Assembly (NCBI GenBank): GCA_015680685.1
Contig: MNCI01035799.1
Location: 278,253 to 342,252 of the forward strand
From: Gnetum montanum
Taxonomy: Eukaryota; Streptophyta; Gnetopsida; Gnetales; Gnetaceae
DNA: 64,000 nt
Reading direction: 5' to 3'
This document shows, in pieces, positions 10,243 through 21,900 of this stretch; position 1 is the stretch's first letter; every line of letters starts with the position of its first letter. Made by a program: the position numbers and the translations under genes. A model generated the notes under the pieces. The model saw only the letters and a list, made by a program, of their open reading frames with translations. It searched no databases and had not been told where the DNA came from.

Positions 10243-11955
10243 TACCCCCATGACTAAATAAAAACTCGTCCTCAAGTTCCTTACAAAATATTGGGAAGGT
10301 ATGAGATTATTGACTTGAATGGAACTAATGGTAAATGGGATGACATGTGAACGGATCATCATTACAGAACATGAAAAAACTAGTGTTCACGACAACAACA
10401 AGAGTGAATACCTTATACATTTGACATTAGGCCATATTTGGCAGCTGAGAGAGAAGGGAGAAGAGAGAAGAAGTCTACCACTGCCAATGCCAAGATTGCG
10501 CCTTTCGTTGTTTATTCATAAGTGCTCCATCCATCTTGTTCCTTGCATAGCTGCTTTAGCACTGATCCATTCCAAGTGGTCCCTCCAGATCTAATCTGTT
10601 ATTGTATGATTGCCATTTGCACACATAACATAGTCTTTATATTAGCAAGGGTAAATGGATTACAATGCAGTTGATACCTTGCTTCACTGAAAGGTCCATT
10701 GGCTGAGTTGTGGTATGGCTGATACGGGTCTAGAGATATAATAGTGGTGACTACCAAAGGTGTAGGGGTTAGGAGAAAATTGAAAAAATTGGGTCAAGAC
10801 CCCCATGACTAAGAGCGAACCTTCGGTAGTGATAGAATGGAGAAAGAAGAAGAAAAAGAAAGATGGAGAAAAAGAGACAACTATAATGTCGATGAAATAG
10901 ATGTCAAGATGGAAATGAACAAAATAGAGTGGATTGCAAAAATGTTAAGGGAAAGAATTTAACTGGTGTACCAAATAGGAATGCTAGTGGGTCCTCCCCA
11001 AAGTAGGCTCATTCCCTTAATGCTCTGACAAACCCACATTTGAAGAGTCCATAGGCTTTTGGAATGTCATTTGGAATAAGATTTAAAGTCTTAACCACAA
11101 GAATTTACCAAAAAGAAAACAATGCATCAACCAAAATATACACTAATGATACAACTGGTAATGAGGTGGACAATGGAGGAAGAATGATGGAAAGAAGAGA
11201 ATGGAATGGAATCTCAAAAACAAGGTGATGTACAACCCCTTGTGTAGTTAATGATTAATGTGACTTAGTAGATTCCATTCCAAGTTTAGCCTCAAGAAAA
11301 TCACATTCAATGACTTTGCATTAATGCATTCAGCCAATCCATCCACTTGAAGTAACAAGAATATCTTCACCCAAGAGCCACCACCATTATGACAAAATGA
11401 AGGAGGAGAGAATAGGAAGCAAGAAGGACCTTAGTTAGAGGGAACATGTTTATTTGAGTTTCATAACTAGTTTTTGTAGCTAAAATGATTATTTCTTCTA
11501 AGGGGTGTGCTTTGAATCCTCACTTTTTTTTTTTTTGTGTTTTTGCATGAGAACCACACCATGCAGCGACTTATTATTTTTATTTACTTAGCTTCCCGAT
11601 GATGGAGCAATGTTGGAATGGTAAGAAAAATTAAAACGAAAACATCCAAGCACCCAAGAGAATGGCCAACACAAATGCATCAAATCCCCTTGAAGTCACA
11701 CCTTGTTCAATCCTTGAGTCCTTCCTTAGTTTGAGAAATGCCCAGTTACCAATTCGTTATAGTTCTTATTATTGAGAAAGGGACTATACAGTTCCAAGCC
11801 AAGAGAGACCATGGAAATTTGTGGATGTATGGATGAAGTGGACTCATTGCCTGTCATATCAAAAGAACCGTACCTTAGTATCAACATCATAACTTAAAGG
11901 TAAAAACCAAACATTAGCAACCAGTAGAAAACAGTTCATACCATCATTAGAGCAC
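10243..11955 (-). other. Decayed 3' internal region of a family A element
   Basis: No convincing gene was found. An AGTCATGGGGG word, the form of the polypurine tract before the LTR at 10242, recurs near 10800 on the minus strand. The rest is AT-rich with short ORFs that I do not credit. Confidence 0.35.
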
Positions 11956-13320
11956 TTATTGGGTGACAAACTTAACAAAATAGATAAGCACACACATACA
12001 TACACACAAATAAAAGAAAAAGTATAAACGATGTTGTAAAAAAAAAAAAGTTAAAGAAATTGTAAAACAAAAAAGTGCAAAACAAAAAAGTGGAAAAAAA
12101 ATGTGTAAAAAAAAACTTAAAAGAACTAAGGGTTTCAAATGATCAGCATAGGTGGCCATCTCCCCCATGACTGAATTGAAAGGAAGAGATCCAAAATAAT
12201 GCGCATTTGTTTGAATTTCTTAAAAGTGTCTAGCTTCTCCCAATTGATGTTTTCAGGGTAAGGGTTGGAAGTTGGCGACACTCATATTCCAATGTATCTA
12301 TGCTTTTATTGTGGGTGCAATTTGTTCCCCCAGTTCGTTCCATGCATGTTGGTGGTCTGCTCTCTTGATTAGCTATCAACCACTGAGTATTCTCTTATTG
12401 TCTGGTTGCTACATATAGGCACCTTTGTATCTGTGTTTTTTGGGCACACCAGTTGCATGTAAGAGATGCTAAGAATTCCTCCATGTCATCACCCTCTGAG
12501 TCACTATATGTGATGCATGGAACTTTCTTCTACTCAATCTTTCCATAAATGTTTTCCTTAGATATTTCCAAGGAAAGATCATGGATTCCTAGGCACACGT
12601 TGATGGTGCTAAGCCATGCCCTCCCCATTATAATTGGGAAGTCCCCTTTGTTACTATTGACTTCTATTATTAGGAAATTAGTTGGGTATGACCAACCACA
12701 CATAGTGGTAATAATGTCCTTCACCAATCCCAAGGGAATGGTGATGGACTGGTTAGCCATCTCTAGTTGAATATTGCTCTTCTTGAGTGGAGGTAGGTTA
12801 CAGGCTTTATACATTTCTCGTGAGATTAAGTTGACTCTGGAACTTGAGTTAAGAAGAGCCTTATGAGGTTCATTCCTAGCGACTTGGAGATAAATTAGGG
12901 GGCTTCCAGGATCAAAAAATTTCTTGGGAAGGTGGCCCACCTTGATCTAGTTAGTAATGGTATGTGTTAACATAACCATGTGTGTTGAGCTTTGTTGTTG
13001 ATTTTAAGGGAGCTCTGAAGCCTTATTTGTTGGAGGAGTGGTCATAGACTCAATCGCTTGTGGGTGTGAGAGATTGTTTGGACTCTTGGTTTTGAAGAAA
13101 GGTATTTTCTTTGTATGGTTGTCAGAACTAGCAGTAGGTTAAAGGTTTACAACTCTCATAGCATTACATTGCTATGGTTGAGTGGGGAGTTCCCCTTGCA
13201 TCATTTGAGTGGGTGGTAGTTGAACTATTGGTGTAAAAGATGCGGGTCGATTCGGAGGATGGTATGTATGTGGTGTGTCTCCCATAGGAGAAGGAGTCCT
13301 AAAATACTCCCGAACTTGGT
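11956..13320 (-). pseudogene. Gypsy protease and linker of the family A element
   Basis: The minus-strand open piece 12940-12530 (136 codons) reads as a retroviral-type aspartic protease. ALLNSSSRVNLISREMYKAC stands where families have a D-[ST]-G triad followed by hydrophobic residues, and FPIIMGRAWLSTINVCLGI is the conserved I-[IL]-G-R block with its downstream strand. The catalytic Asp is Asn and the Gly is Ser, so it should be inactive. Upstream (13320-12950) is a proline/glutamine-rich gag tail. Downstream, to about 12180, weak coding similarity fades into a purine-rich stretch. It differs clearly from the Tat-type protease of B, C and D, so it is a second gypsy lineage. No RT was found. 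Confidence 0.65.
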
Positions 13321-13322
13321 AG

Positions 13323-14226
13323 CAAGTTTGCCTTGTTTTTGCACCCCCTAAGTATCCTCAAAGTTGTTCCTATGCTTGACCTTGCCCGCAAGAGTAGGGA
13401 AAACGTAGTCCTAGAGCACAGGCTCTACTTTGCATTCATTGTTGATAGTTTTCTTTGTAGCAAACATGACAACTCATTGGACTTTAGCACATGTAGCATG
13501 GACAGTATGGTCACAACGTAGTAGGTTTCACATCCAAAATTACATAGTAGCACAGGATAGTCACGTTTTCACTTTGTGGGACCTAGGACATGTGGCATCC
13601 AAACCACATTTTTCTCTTACTCCTGGCCCTATAAATACCTTGGAAAACAACGTACAAAGGGTTGGCTTTTAGATCCATCTTTCTCATGCTTGGCTTCTGG
13701 AATTTTTAGTGTGTTTGGCTTTTGAGTGTGTTTAGCATTTTGGCATTTTGGCTTCTTGGCAATTAGTTTTGGTGAGCAGACTAGCAAGCAGAAGGACCTT
13801 GTTAGCAAGTTGTTGACAGTAGTTCAAGGGGCTGTGACCATACTTCTTCATTGCAAGTTGTGCTTTTCCCCACTGCCATCTGTTATACATCTCATCCATT
13901 CAAGCAAAGATCAGATCCCTCGATCTTGGGGTAGTGCATTTTCTCACCCAAACTTGCTTCATTGTGTATTTTTATTTTCATTTTTCTTACATTATTCTTA
14001 ATCGATTCACGTCTACCACTTATTGTTCGACGTGCATATAAGATCTTTGAAACCAACATTTGTGAAAGGTTATTGTACATCGGTTAAGTCCCTATCTGAT
14101 TGACTAGACCATTTAGGGCACCCTGCATCCGTTTACATCAAGCATGACCCTTGCATGGATCTGGGGTTAGGCTGTATACCCGGTGACCTCTCGGTGTTCC
14201 AGCCATTGATGTTTTTGATCATTATA
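13323..14226 (+). repeat. 5' LTR of C (5'-truncated)
   Basis: This is a direct repeat of 32647-33549 in the same orientation, nearly continuous from CCTTGTTTTTGCACCCCC to a CTCTCGGTGTTCCA block near the end. The TATA box TATAAATA is at about 13631. Similarity to the 3' LTR begins near 13323; about 200 or more bases of the LTR start, present at 29864-30076, are missing here. The primer binding site follows its end by five bases. Confidence 0.85.
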
Positions 14227-14231
14227 GTTTT

Positions 14232-14251
14232 TGGTGTTAGAAGAAGGGGCC
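14232..14251 (+). promoter_or_regulatory. Primer binding site of C
   Basis: TGGTGTTAGAAGAAGGGGCC starts five bases after the LTR end. B3 has TGGTGCTAGAAGGAGGGCCC six bases after its 5' LTR (51413), and D has a matching word in reverse at about 63557-63575. A TGG start next to an LTR end is the expected shape of a tRNA-primed site; I cannot name the tRNA. Confidence 0.7.
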
Positions 14252-14759
14252 TTTATGCCCTTTCTACGTATCACAGGTAATCATACATGCTGTTTTTACC
14301 CCATCACCTACTAGCATAGATGTGACACCCTTGTGGTTGTCTACAGACCATGTGGTGGAGATTGGTCGCAACGATGGTTTCTTTGGGATTTGGCAGGACC
14401 AAAGCCTCCAACCGATTACTTACCTTACCGCATTTACTCTATTTACTAGCCCATGTTGCTTGCACCTCATGCGATGTAGTAAGCCCTCTAGCATAAGACT
14501 CCTATTTAGCATAGCAGGCATAACTCCCCAGCGTATGCAGTCTCATTTTCTCTCTTTTACAGTTTTAACTTTATGACCAAAGATGATTCTTGTGATCACT
14601 ATCACCACCACCTCGAACTTAGAGGTTACCTACTCTATCCAAAATGTGACAGGTCCTTAGCATCTACTCAGCCTAGTGCTGGCAGCACGTCAATCCCTTA
14701 GACTGCGACACCTATCATCCGAGTGCTTGATGTAAGACGCAGAGTGATATGACTTCCTT
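14252..14759 (+). other. Leader between primer site and gag of C
   Basis: This is an untranslated leader of about 500 bases. No ORF that I credit was found, and I see no obvious repeats. Confidence 0.4.
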
Positions 14760-16850
14760 TATGCAAAAGTTCAGGTGAATCTACCCTTGGACCACCAGGA
14801 ACTTGAAGACAAATGTAACTTCAAGTACCTCCACTGGAATGGAAGGGAGTTCATCCCTACCCCTGACATCATCATCCCATTGACTGAACAATATCAATGG
14901 ATCCTGAATCAATTGATGCAAGTGAGTAAGTCCAGAGAATAGGACACAACGTCTCATTACGATGAAGTGTTCTAGGGTAAATAGGAAGACTGGATTCCCA
15001 CTCCAAGGGTGGTGGCTAGACCTACGCTATAGTCATCCTTCTTGCTACTATATTTTAGTCAAATCCACTCTTTGCTTCTGGCCCCTTCATGGTTACCACA
15101 ACCCCACCACAACTTACACCTGTGTCAGCCATGGGCATCCATCCCGTACCTTCTACGCACTTGTAAAGAGGCCCTTCAACTTCATTCCTAGTCATCTTTC
15201 CTTCTCAGTATGCCCTCAATGTCTGTCATGGCTACGCTGCCATATGTCCATACTCTTCCCACATCTTAGTCACATGCGAGCGTTGCTTCTGGTCCCTCAT
15301 CTGCACCTATCCCACCACCAGTGGCTAACCTAGTCTCAATAGCATGGTGGGCCCCAACCACCTCCTTACCTATTGCACAACTATCTCAGGTATCATACTA
15401 CGTGCAACCCCATGTGCACCAACTTTCGCATGTAGCACAACCCAATGTAAGGTTGTGGACTACCCCACCAATCGGGCAAGCTATTAACCCCATAGCCCTA
15501 GCAGCGATTGCTGCACCAATAGCACCACCCACTGGGTGGTGGATGGCCCAAGCAATACCATTCGCAGGAGTGGCCCCAACAGCACCCCCCCATGGGCCAG
15601 GTCATTGCCCCTACAACGTAACCCCCAGTGATGCATTTGATGGCTACTCAAGTAGCTCTGCAATCATCTGCAACGTCATCAGGCCTAGATTAAGCTTTTT
15701 AACTTATCTAGACCCTCAAATCAAATGCCTCAAAGCGATCGGTTCTGACACAGTACAGGTCATGGATTTTTACCATGACAATCCCATCAGCCTGACTGTT
15801 CCCATGCTTATATTACCCCCCTGGGGTGCCACTCCCCTAATTTACAAAATACAATGGGGAGGGTGATCCTAACACACATTTGGTAACATTTAGATTTGAA
15901 TCTTTATTGCTGCAACAATGGCCACACACTATCATCTGCGTCTTTTCCATGTCCCTGACAAGAAAGAATTTATACTGGTACCGCAGACTCCCATGTGTCT
16001 CCATCTCAACTTTGGAGAAGCTGATGAGTCAGTTCATGACCCACTTCAAGTATAACTTGAAAGTGGAAGTCACACTCAACTAGTTGATGAGTGTCAAGCA
16101 AGACCCACTCAAGTCTATGCAAAGATTCATACAGTGGTGGAGCGCCACCTTGAATGAAATACACGAGCTTATCACTGAGGCCCACTTGTTGGCCATCTTT
16201 AAAGGGGATGGTAAATGACTTTATCAAGTCAAAACTTTACTACTTAGCCCCACGCTCCCTAAGTCAAGCCTTCACTCAGACCAAGAGCATCCAAGATGTG
16301 GCCAAAGCTAGCAAAGATCTGGCCTATGTCACACATAAGAATGCACACATCAAAAAGGAAAAGAAGAAGGGCAAGGCCACAACAACCACGGTGGCCATTG
16401 TGACTAACTAGACCAAACCCAATAATAGCAGCAACAAAAAGGTGGCCATAACACCCGTTAATGCCACATCTGGCTCAAGTAACACTGGTTAGTCCATAAC
16501 ATCAGCACTTAAGGCATCAACCTAGCCTAAGCCCAACTTTGAGCCCAAGGATTGCTACAAATACATCGCTTTACCTGATAAGCCTTCAGAACTTCTGAAG
16601 CAATTGTTGAGAGCTAGGTATATACAACATATAAGGATGTCAAAGGAAGTAATTAAATGACATCAATAGTATTGTGAACTTCTTAGGAACCCCTCCTTGG
16701 CCATGCCCAATGAGTCGTTAGTTCCTAAGAACTTCAAGTTGGAAGTGTGGTCATGATATGGTCTACTATTTAGCATTGAAAGACAATATCCAACGTATGA
16801 TCTATCAGGGCAAGCTGGTCTTGGATAAAAGTAGTCTTATTTGCCCTAAA
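14760..16850 (+). pseudogene. gag of element C
   Basis: The N-terminal block near 14765-14940 reads VNLPLDHQELEDK, then GREFIPTPDIIIPLTEQ, matching B1 and B3 gag. A threonine/proline/alanine-rich spacer follows (to about 15700). The capsid domain spans about 15745-16330 with open pieces 15321-15866, 15880-16083 and 16154-16411. Recognisable phrases are VMDFYHDNPIS, TRKNLYWYRRL and LMSQFMTHFKYNLK. Frameshifts lie near 15870 and 16210, with stops near 16081 and 16411. From 16530 to 16850 a decayed segment matches the part of B1 gag around its zinc-knuckle-like motif (LRNPSLAMPNE). The product would be the structural capsid protein of the particle; this copy cannot make it. Confidence 0.8.
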
Positions 16851-18160
16851 AATTAGTCAATGCATGTTTATAAGGACCCCCTAAACACCAACAATGTGGG
16901 GTACATGATCAATGTCATTGGCATTGATGGCAACCTAGAACCACCACAGCAATCGTTTGTGGTGCATGTCCCTCCTCGAAATGTAGTAACCCCGACAACG
17001 ATAAAAATGATGTCATGACAACCATTTGTCCTGAAGGTCCCTCCTTAGACATTTTCCCCTGCACCCTTTGTGCTCAAATTTGCACTGCCCATGCCAACAC
17101 CACAGGCACCATTCGTTATTAAGGTGCCAAAACAATCAAGCACCTCTGCCACACAAAGCCAAGTGTTTGAGGAAACGGGAAGAACATTTAGTGGATAAGA
17201 TGGCCAAGGAACACACAACCTCAGGTCCCCCTAATCTTACCTCCTTATCCTCAATGCCCATGGCCCCCTCATCATTAGCAACTGATAACGCCACATAGAA
17301 GCAATTGTTACCATCTTGCCTAAGAAAGCACAGTCCCCAAACTGAAAATGCCCCTCCTTGGGAAATTCATCTCCTAGGATAAATGGAGGAGGAAAAAGGT
17401 AAAAAACAACAAGATGGTAGGCAAGATCTTATCAATGCCCTCATGCAAGTTAAATAGGCTCTAAAATAGAAAAATACAACTCTGAGCCTATATGAATTGG
17501 TAATAACTTTCACTGTGCACTATGAGGACATGGTTCGCATGTTAACATCCATATCAGTTGATGAAAACATGCTGGTAGAGGAGAAAGCGATCCACAATGT
17601 CATGCTTCCCTCTACAGTTGAGGAACCGTGGCTAGCTCAGTTGACGTTTCATGATAAGTCCATTAAGGATGACCCTAAAAAGGGTCAGGTGATAATAACA
17701 CCATGTTCATCACAATTCAGGTTGGCCAGTACAAGATTCGAAGGGTACACATTGAGGATGGGATCACTAAAAATGTCATTCCATTTCCAATAGTGGACAA
17801 ACTGGGTTTGGTTGATCAAATCAAGCCCATGGAAACCTATTGCCTAAAATTGTTCAATAGAGCGTGGGTGGTGGTAAGGGGAATAGTCCACATCAACTTT
17901 GTGGTTGGGGACTAGTTCCCCACAAGTGCAGTGTTTATTGTGGTAGAGGAAATGCTTGGGTTCAACCTAATCCTAGGGAGATCATGGTTGGCTCAACTAA
18001 GGACTATTTCCTCATCCATACACCAGGAAATCCACTTACCCTACATAGGAGGGGAAGTGGTAATCCACGATGATGAAGTGGCTTCCCAAGCCATAAACAA
18101 TGTAGGAGTGGAACAAGGTTCAGAGATTGAAATCTCTAAAAACCAAACCCCTATCTAAAC
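16851..18160 (+). pseudogene. gag linker and protease of element C
   Basis: The proline-rich linker (about 16930-17330) repeats short PF-[VL]-[VL]-K-VP phrases seen in B1. After stops near 17299 and 17457 the protease region spans 17497-18158 in two frames. In 17703-17915 the triad position reads VHIEDGITKNVIP, so the catalytic Asp may be intact but the S/T of D-[ST]-G is missing. The LGFNLILGRSWLAQL block lies at 17953-18000 and an IHQEIHLPY phrase follows. A frameshift near 17700 and stops break it. By family role it would cleave the polyprotein. Confidence 0.75.
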
Positions 18161-18589
18161 TAAAATGCCTAAATAGGTTGAAACCACTCCAAACAAAGAA
18201 ACAACGTGGGTTGAGCTACCCTTCCAAGTTGCAAATGATAACATAGAAGAGTACCAATGCAGGTTCACCTGACCCTATGCCCGCCTAACCCATGTTGGGT
18301 TAGGAAAAAATTACATAATTAAACTTTGCCATACTTCCAATAGTATATGCTATGTTTTACATTCTATTGTCTACATAGTTCACATGTTTACATTTGGTTC
18401 ACTGTAGTTGCATTTGTTTCACATTAAAGTCCATTGCTTGTGTAATTTTCATTTCCCACATTAAGTCCACTGTGTGCATCATTTACATTTAATAATAAAT
18501 TCACTTTTTACATTAAGTCAACTGTTTGCTAATTTTCATTTTACATTGAGCTTGCTTGCTGCATTTCCCTTGTCACTAATACCATGCAT

Positions 18590-18855
18590 AAGGCCCGAAA
18601 TGACCTAAAACTAACAAAGGCCTGAAATGGCCTAAAACCAACAATGGCCCAGAATGGCCTTAAACTACCATCGCAGCCTGCCAAGGCCTAAAACTGGTTA
18701 TTCCACTTCTCAAAAAACAAAAAAAAATCTTTTGTCATTAATTAATGGTCCAAAATGACCTTTAACGATTTTTGTGGCCCGAAATGGCCTAAAAGTAGCA
18801 ACGGCCTAAAATGGCCTAAAACTAAAACGAGAAGCTCCCAAGGGGCCTAAAAAAA
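18590..18855 (+). repeat. Short-period array after protease of C
   Basis: The word GGCC(T)TAAAACT or a close variant recurs about every 27-30 bases (near 18603, 18631, 18657, 18684, then 18785, 18810 and 18843), separated by unlike short spacers. It lies between the end of protease and the 3' end of antisense gene X. Element D has a worn array at the equivalent place (59230-59335, reversed). Confidence 0.75.
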
Positions 18856-18998
18856 AGACAAAGAATAAAATATGAATATAACACATGAACCAAAATGGAA
18901 AAAATTCATTCACATTATATTCTTCATTCGATATCAATCAATAATGTTTACAAAATTTTTTTGAAGTTCAAAAACAAGAATAAAAATTCTGAGTCGCT

Positions 18999-21900
18999 AC
19001 ACTATGAGTCTTCGCCTGCACCGTCATTCCTTATTTCATTGGGTCCTGCGTCTTCATTCGGATCCTGCACAACAAAGAAAATAAAACAATGAGTGAAAGC
19101 TACAACAAAGGATTTTATAAAATAAACTATGAAACAACAACAAACATCCATTTCGAGGAGTATCCTATCCATGCCAACCACAATACGTCGTAGGATCTCC
19201 TCCTCAGTAATGTTGGTCCAATTCCTATCTCCTAGATCAGCACTTGTTGCAACCTTCCATTTTTCCATGACTTTCCATCTAGGAAACCCTGGGGAAAAGG
19301 TGGTGGTGGTGGTTTCACCAGTAGGTAGAGTCATTTCCCTTTTAGGAGATTCACTGAATGTCACCTATTGCATGAACTTTTCATAAGCCTCGGAAGCACC
19401 AATAACATCAAGGAATAGCTCATGGATATGCAACTTGATTGAAGCATCCTAGTACTATTTACGATAGGTAGAACATTTTTTTTTATACATATGCTTATGA
19501 TTCTTTTGTACCTATCCTTACTCATAAACCTTGGCACTATAATCCTTCCAGTCTTGGTTCTTTTGATTTAGAAGGTCCATTTACATGCATTGTTCGATGA
19601 TCTCGCATGTGGCTTCATTTTTGCTTCGCACGATCATCCAATATCTTGCATAATCAATGATGGCTATATGCCAATTGCCATTACGAGTGTCTTGGGCCAA
19701 CAAAACTTCATTTCTAGATTGGAGATCCCCTACCTTAGTGGTTAGGTTGGCCTTTTCCTTCTCAAGCTTCTATACCCACTTGTAGAGGTCTTCATTTACA
19801 TGCCTGCACTCCCATAAGGAGTGTGCCGAGTACAATGCACATTTACTTGCTTCATCGTATATGTGATGAGGTACCTCGGCTATCTCTAGCAAAATTTTAG
19901 GTATAGTGTCAACCTCAATGGCTTGCTTAGGTTCCCACTTGAGGCAAGAAGCTTCTAACCACATGTGGGAGAGCATTAGTCACAATGACATAGCAAAATC
20001 GCAACAACGTAGAAAGCCTAGCGTAGCAACTTTAACATACCAATCTCTAGATCAATCTGCCTCAGATGATTGATCATGTCATTGACCACCCCCTTCATAA
20101 AAGTAAACTTGTGAAGGGTCTCGGTGCAGGGTCAAAGGCTGATCGAAGAAGAAGGGCCAGGGGCATCAACAGTGGTGTCTGCTGCATAATAAAACATGTT
20201 AGCCATGGTGGAGAGGACAACAACAAAGTTGGTGAACAATGTAAATGATTGTGTAAAGCTTCTACCTAGCAAACCCTCAGGGGTGATAGCGNNNNNNNNN
20301 NNNNNNNNNNNNNGGGGGGGGTGGTCAGCCATCGACACACTATCAAAAAAGTGGTCAAACTCACCAACATCAAACTAAAGCCCCTCTCTTTCCAGTTGAC
20401 CCAATAGTGTGGTAGTGTCCTCAACACTCATTTGCCCCTTGGGTACTGAATCACATTTGGCAAAAAGGTCATCGATAGGGGCCTCTTCCTCTATGGTAGG
20501 GGCCTCTTTCTTTGCAGTCAGGGCCTCTTCCTACTCTTCGATAGATGCCCCTATTCCAGGGGCTTAAGCCTCTTCCTCTTCTTCTTCTTCTTCCGCTGAT
20601 AAAACATAATCATAGTAAATAGGGCACTATAAATTCAAATAGGCACTATGTTGTGTGAATCTACATAGCATAGAAAATGCTACACTAACAAAATAGTCAA
20701 GCATACTTACCAATTGGGGGCTGCACTTTGCATTCTTTGATTCACAACTTTTTTCCCCTCTCTTCATTCATATGGGGAGGCTCTGCTGCAAGACGAGACT
20801 TCTTATGTTGCAGCCTAGTCTTCACTATTTCTACAATGAAGCATTCCCCCCTTAGCAAATTGCTTATGTTAATGGGAGGTGCCTCTCCCACACTATCCTA
20901 GACATGAAAGGGGTGTACCACCTGATCCCTTTTCATTTTTGAAAATGATTCCTTGATAGCTTTCGGGGGGTCTTGGGATCGGGAGGTATGAAGGACCTAG
21001 TAGATCCATGGCTTAGATATCTGGTTACGGTCTTGTTGTACCTAGATGCCATTTTCACAGACCACCAAGAACTTTGCAAAGCACCACAGGTAAGCTACGA
21101 AAAAGGCATAGTGCACGTTGAAATGGGACTCAAGCTTCTCGTGAAGCTTAATCATCTTAGTGCGCAAGCCTTCCGAAAGGTACCTAGTGCAGTTGTAACA
21201 AGTCCCTTCCTCTATGACCTCCCTTATTATCCAAGCCTGCTCCACTCTAAGGATTTTCTGTTGAGAGAGTAGCTTGGGAAAGGCACGAGCATGGAAGATA
21301 GGGTAAATTGTTTCGGCCACTGCTAGCTTGACCTTGTGGATGTAGATTCCCTTTTAGTCCTTGCTTGTTCCTAGCCATTCCTCGATGTCCCCTTGATGGT
21401 TCACATGTTTGATAGATTTTTCTTCTATAGGGAGACCATTAGAAGGGAAACTGAAAAGGTTCATAAACAATTGGTCATTATTTCAAACACCACCCACACA
21501 CTGTGAACACGTGTATGGAAGCATCAACATTCTTGGAGATTTTTGCAACTGGGATACTTGGATTTATAGCCAAAAAAATCCATGAGCCCATCCTCTTAAA
21601 TGTTATGAACAAGGGTGGCTGGGGCCCCATTTTAGAGCCAACACTGGGTCTCCTCCACTTCCTTGTACTTGAGAAAGAGGTTGGTATCGTCATGCCTAGA
21701 GGTGATCACCATGATCTCTATGGATTTCTTTAATACTGCACCGATTAGCCACAAAGAAGAAAGTTAGCAAAAGAAAAAAGTGTATCATCACTTGAACACA
21801 TGAGAACAAATGCAAAGTTTATCATACTAGGCTTAAACGGTGTAGGTAATGGTGGAAGTTCCACTAGAACATCTTCAACAGTGATTGGTCGGTGTGACAT

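Noticed and set aside
18999-19064. Reading straight through the last intron of gene X (81 bases, no stop in frame) as one exon
   Set aside because: Possible in C, but the copy in D has a longer, 98-base segment at the same point with clear GT...CAG ends, and the read-through peptide is hydrophobic and not conserved.
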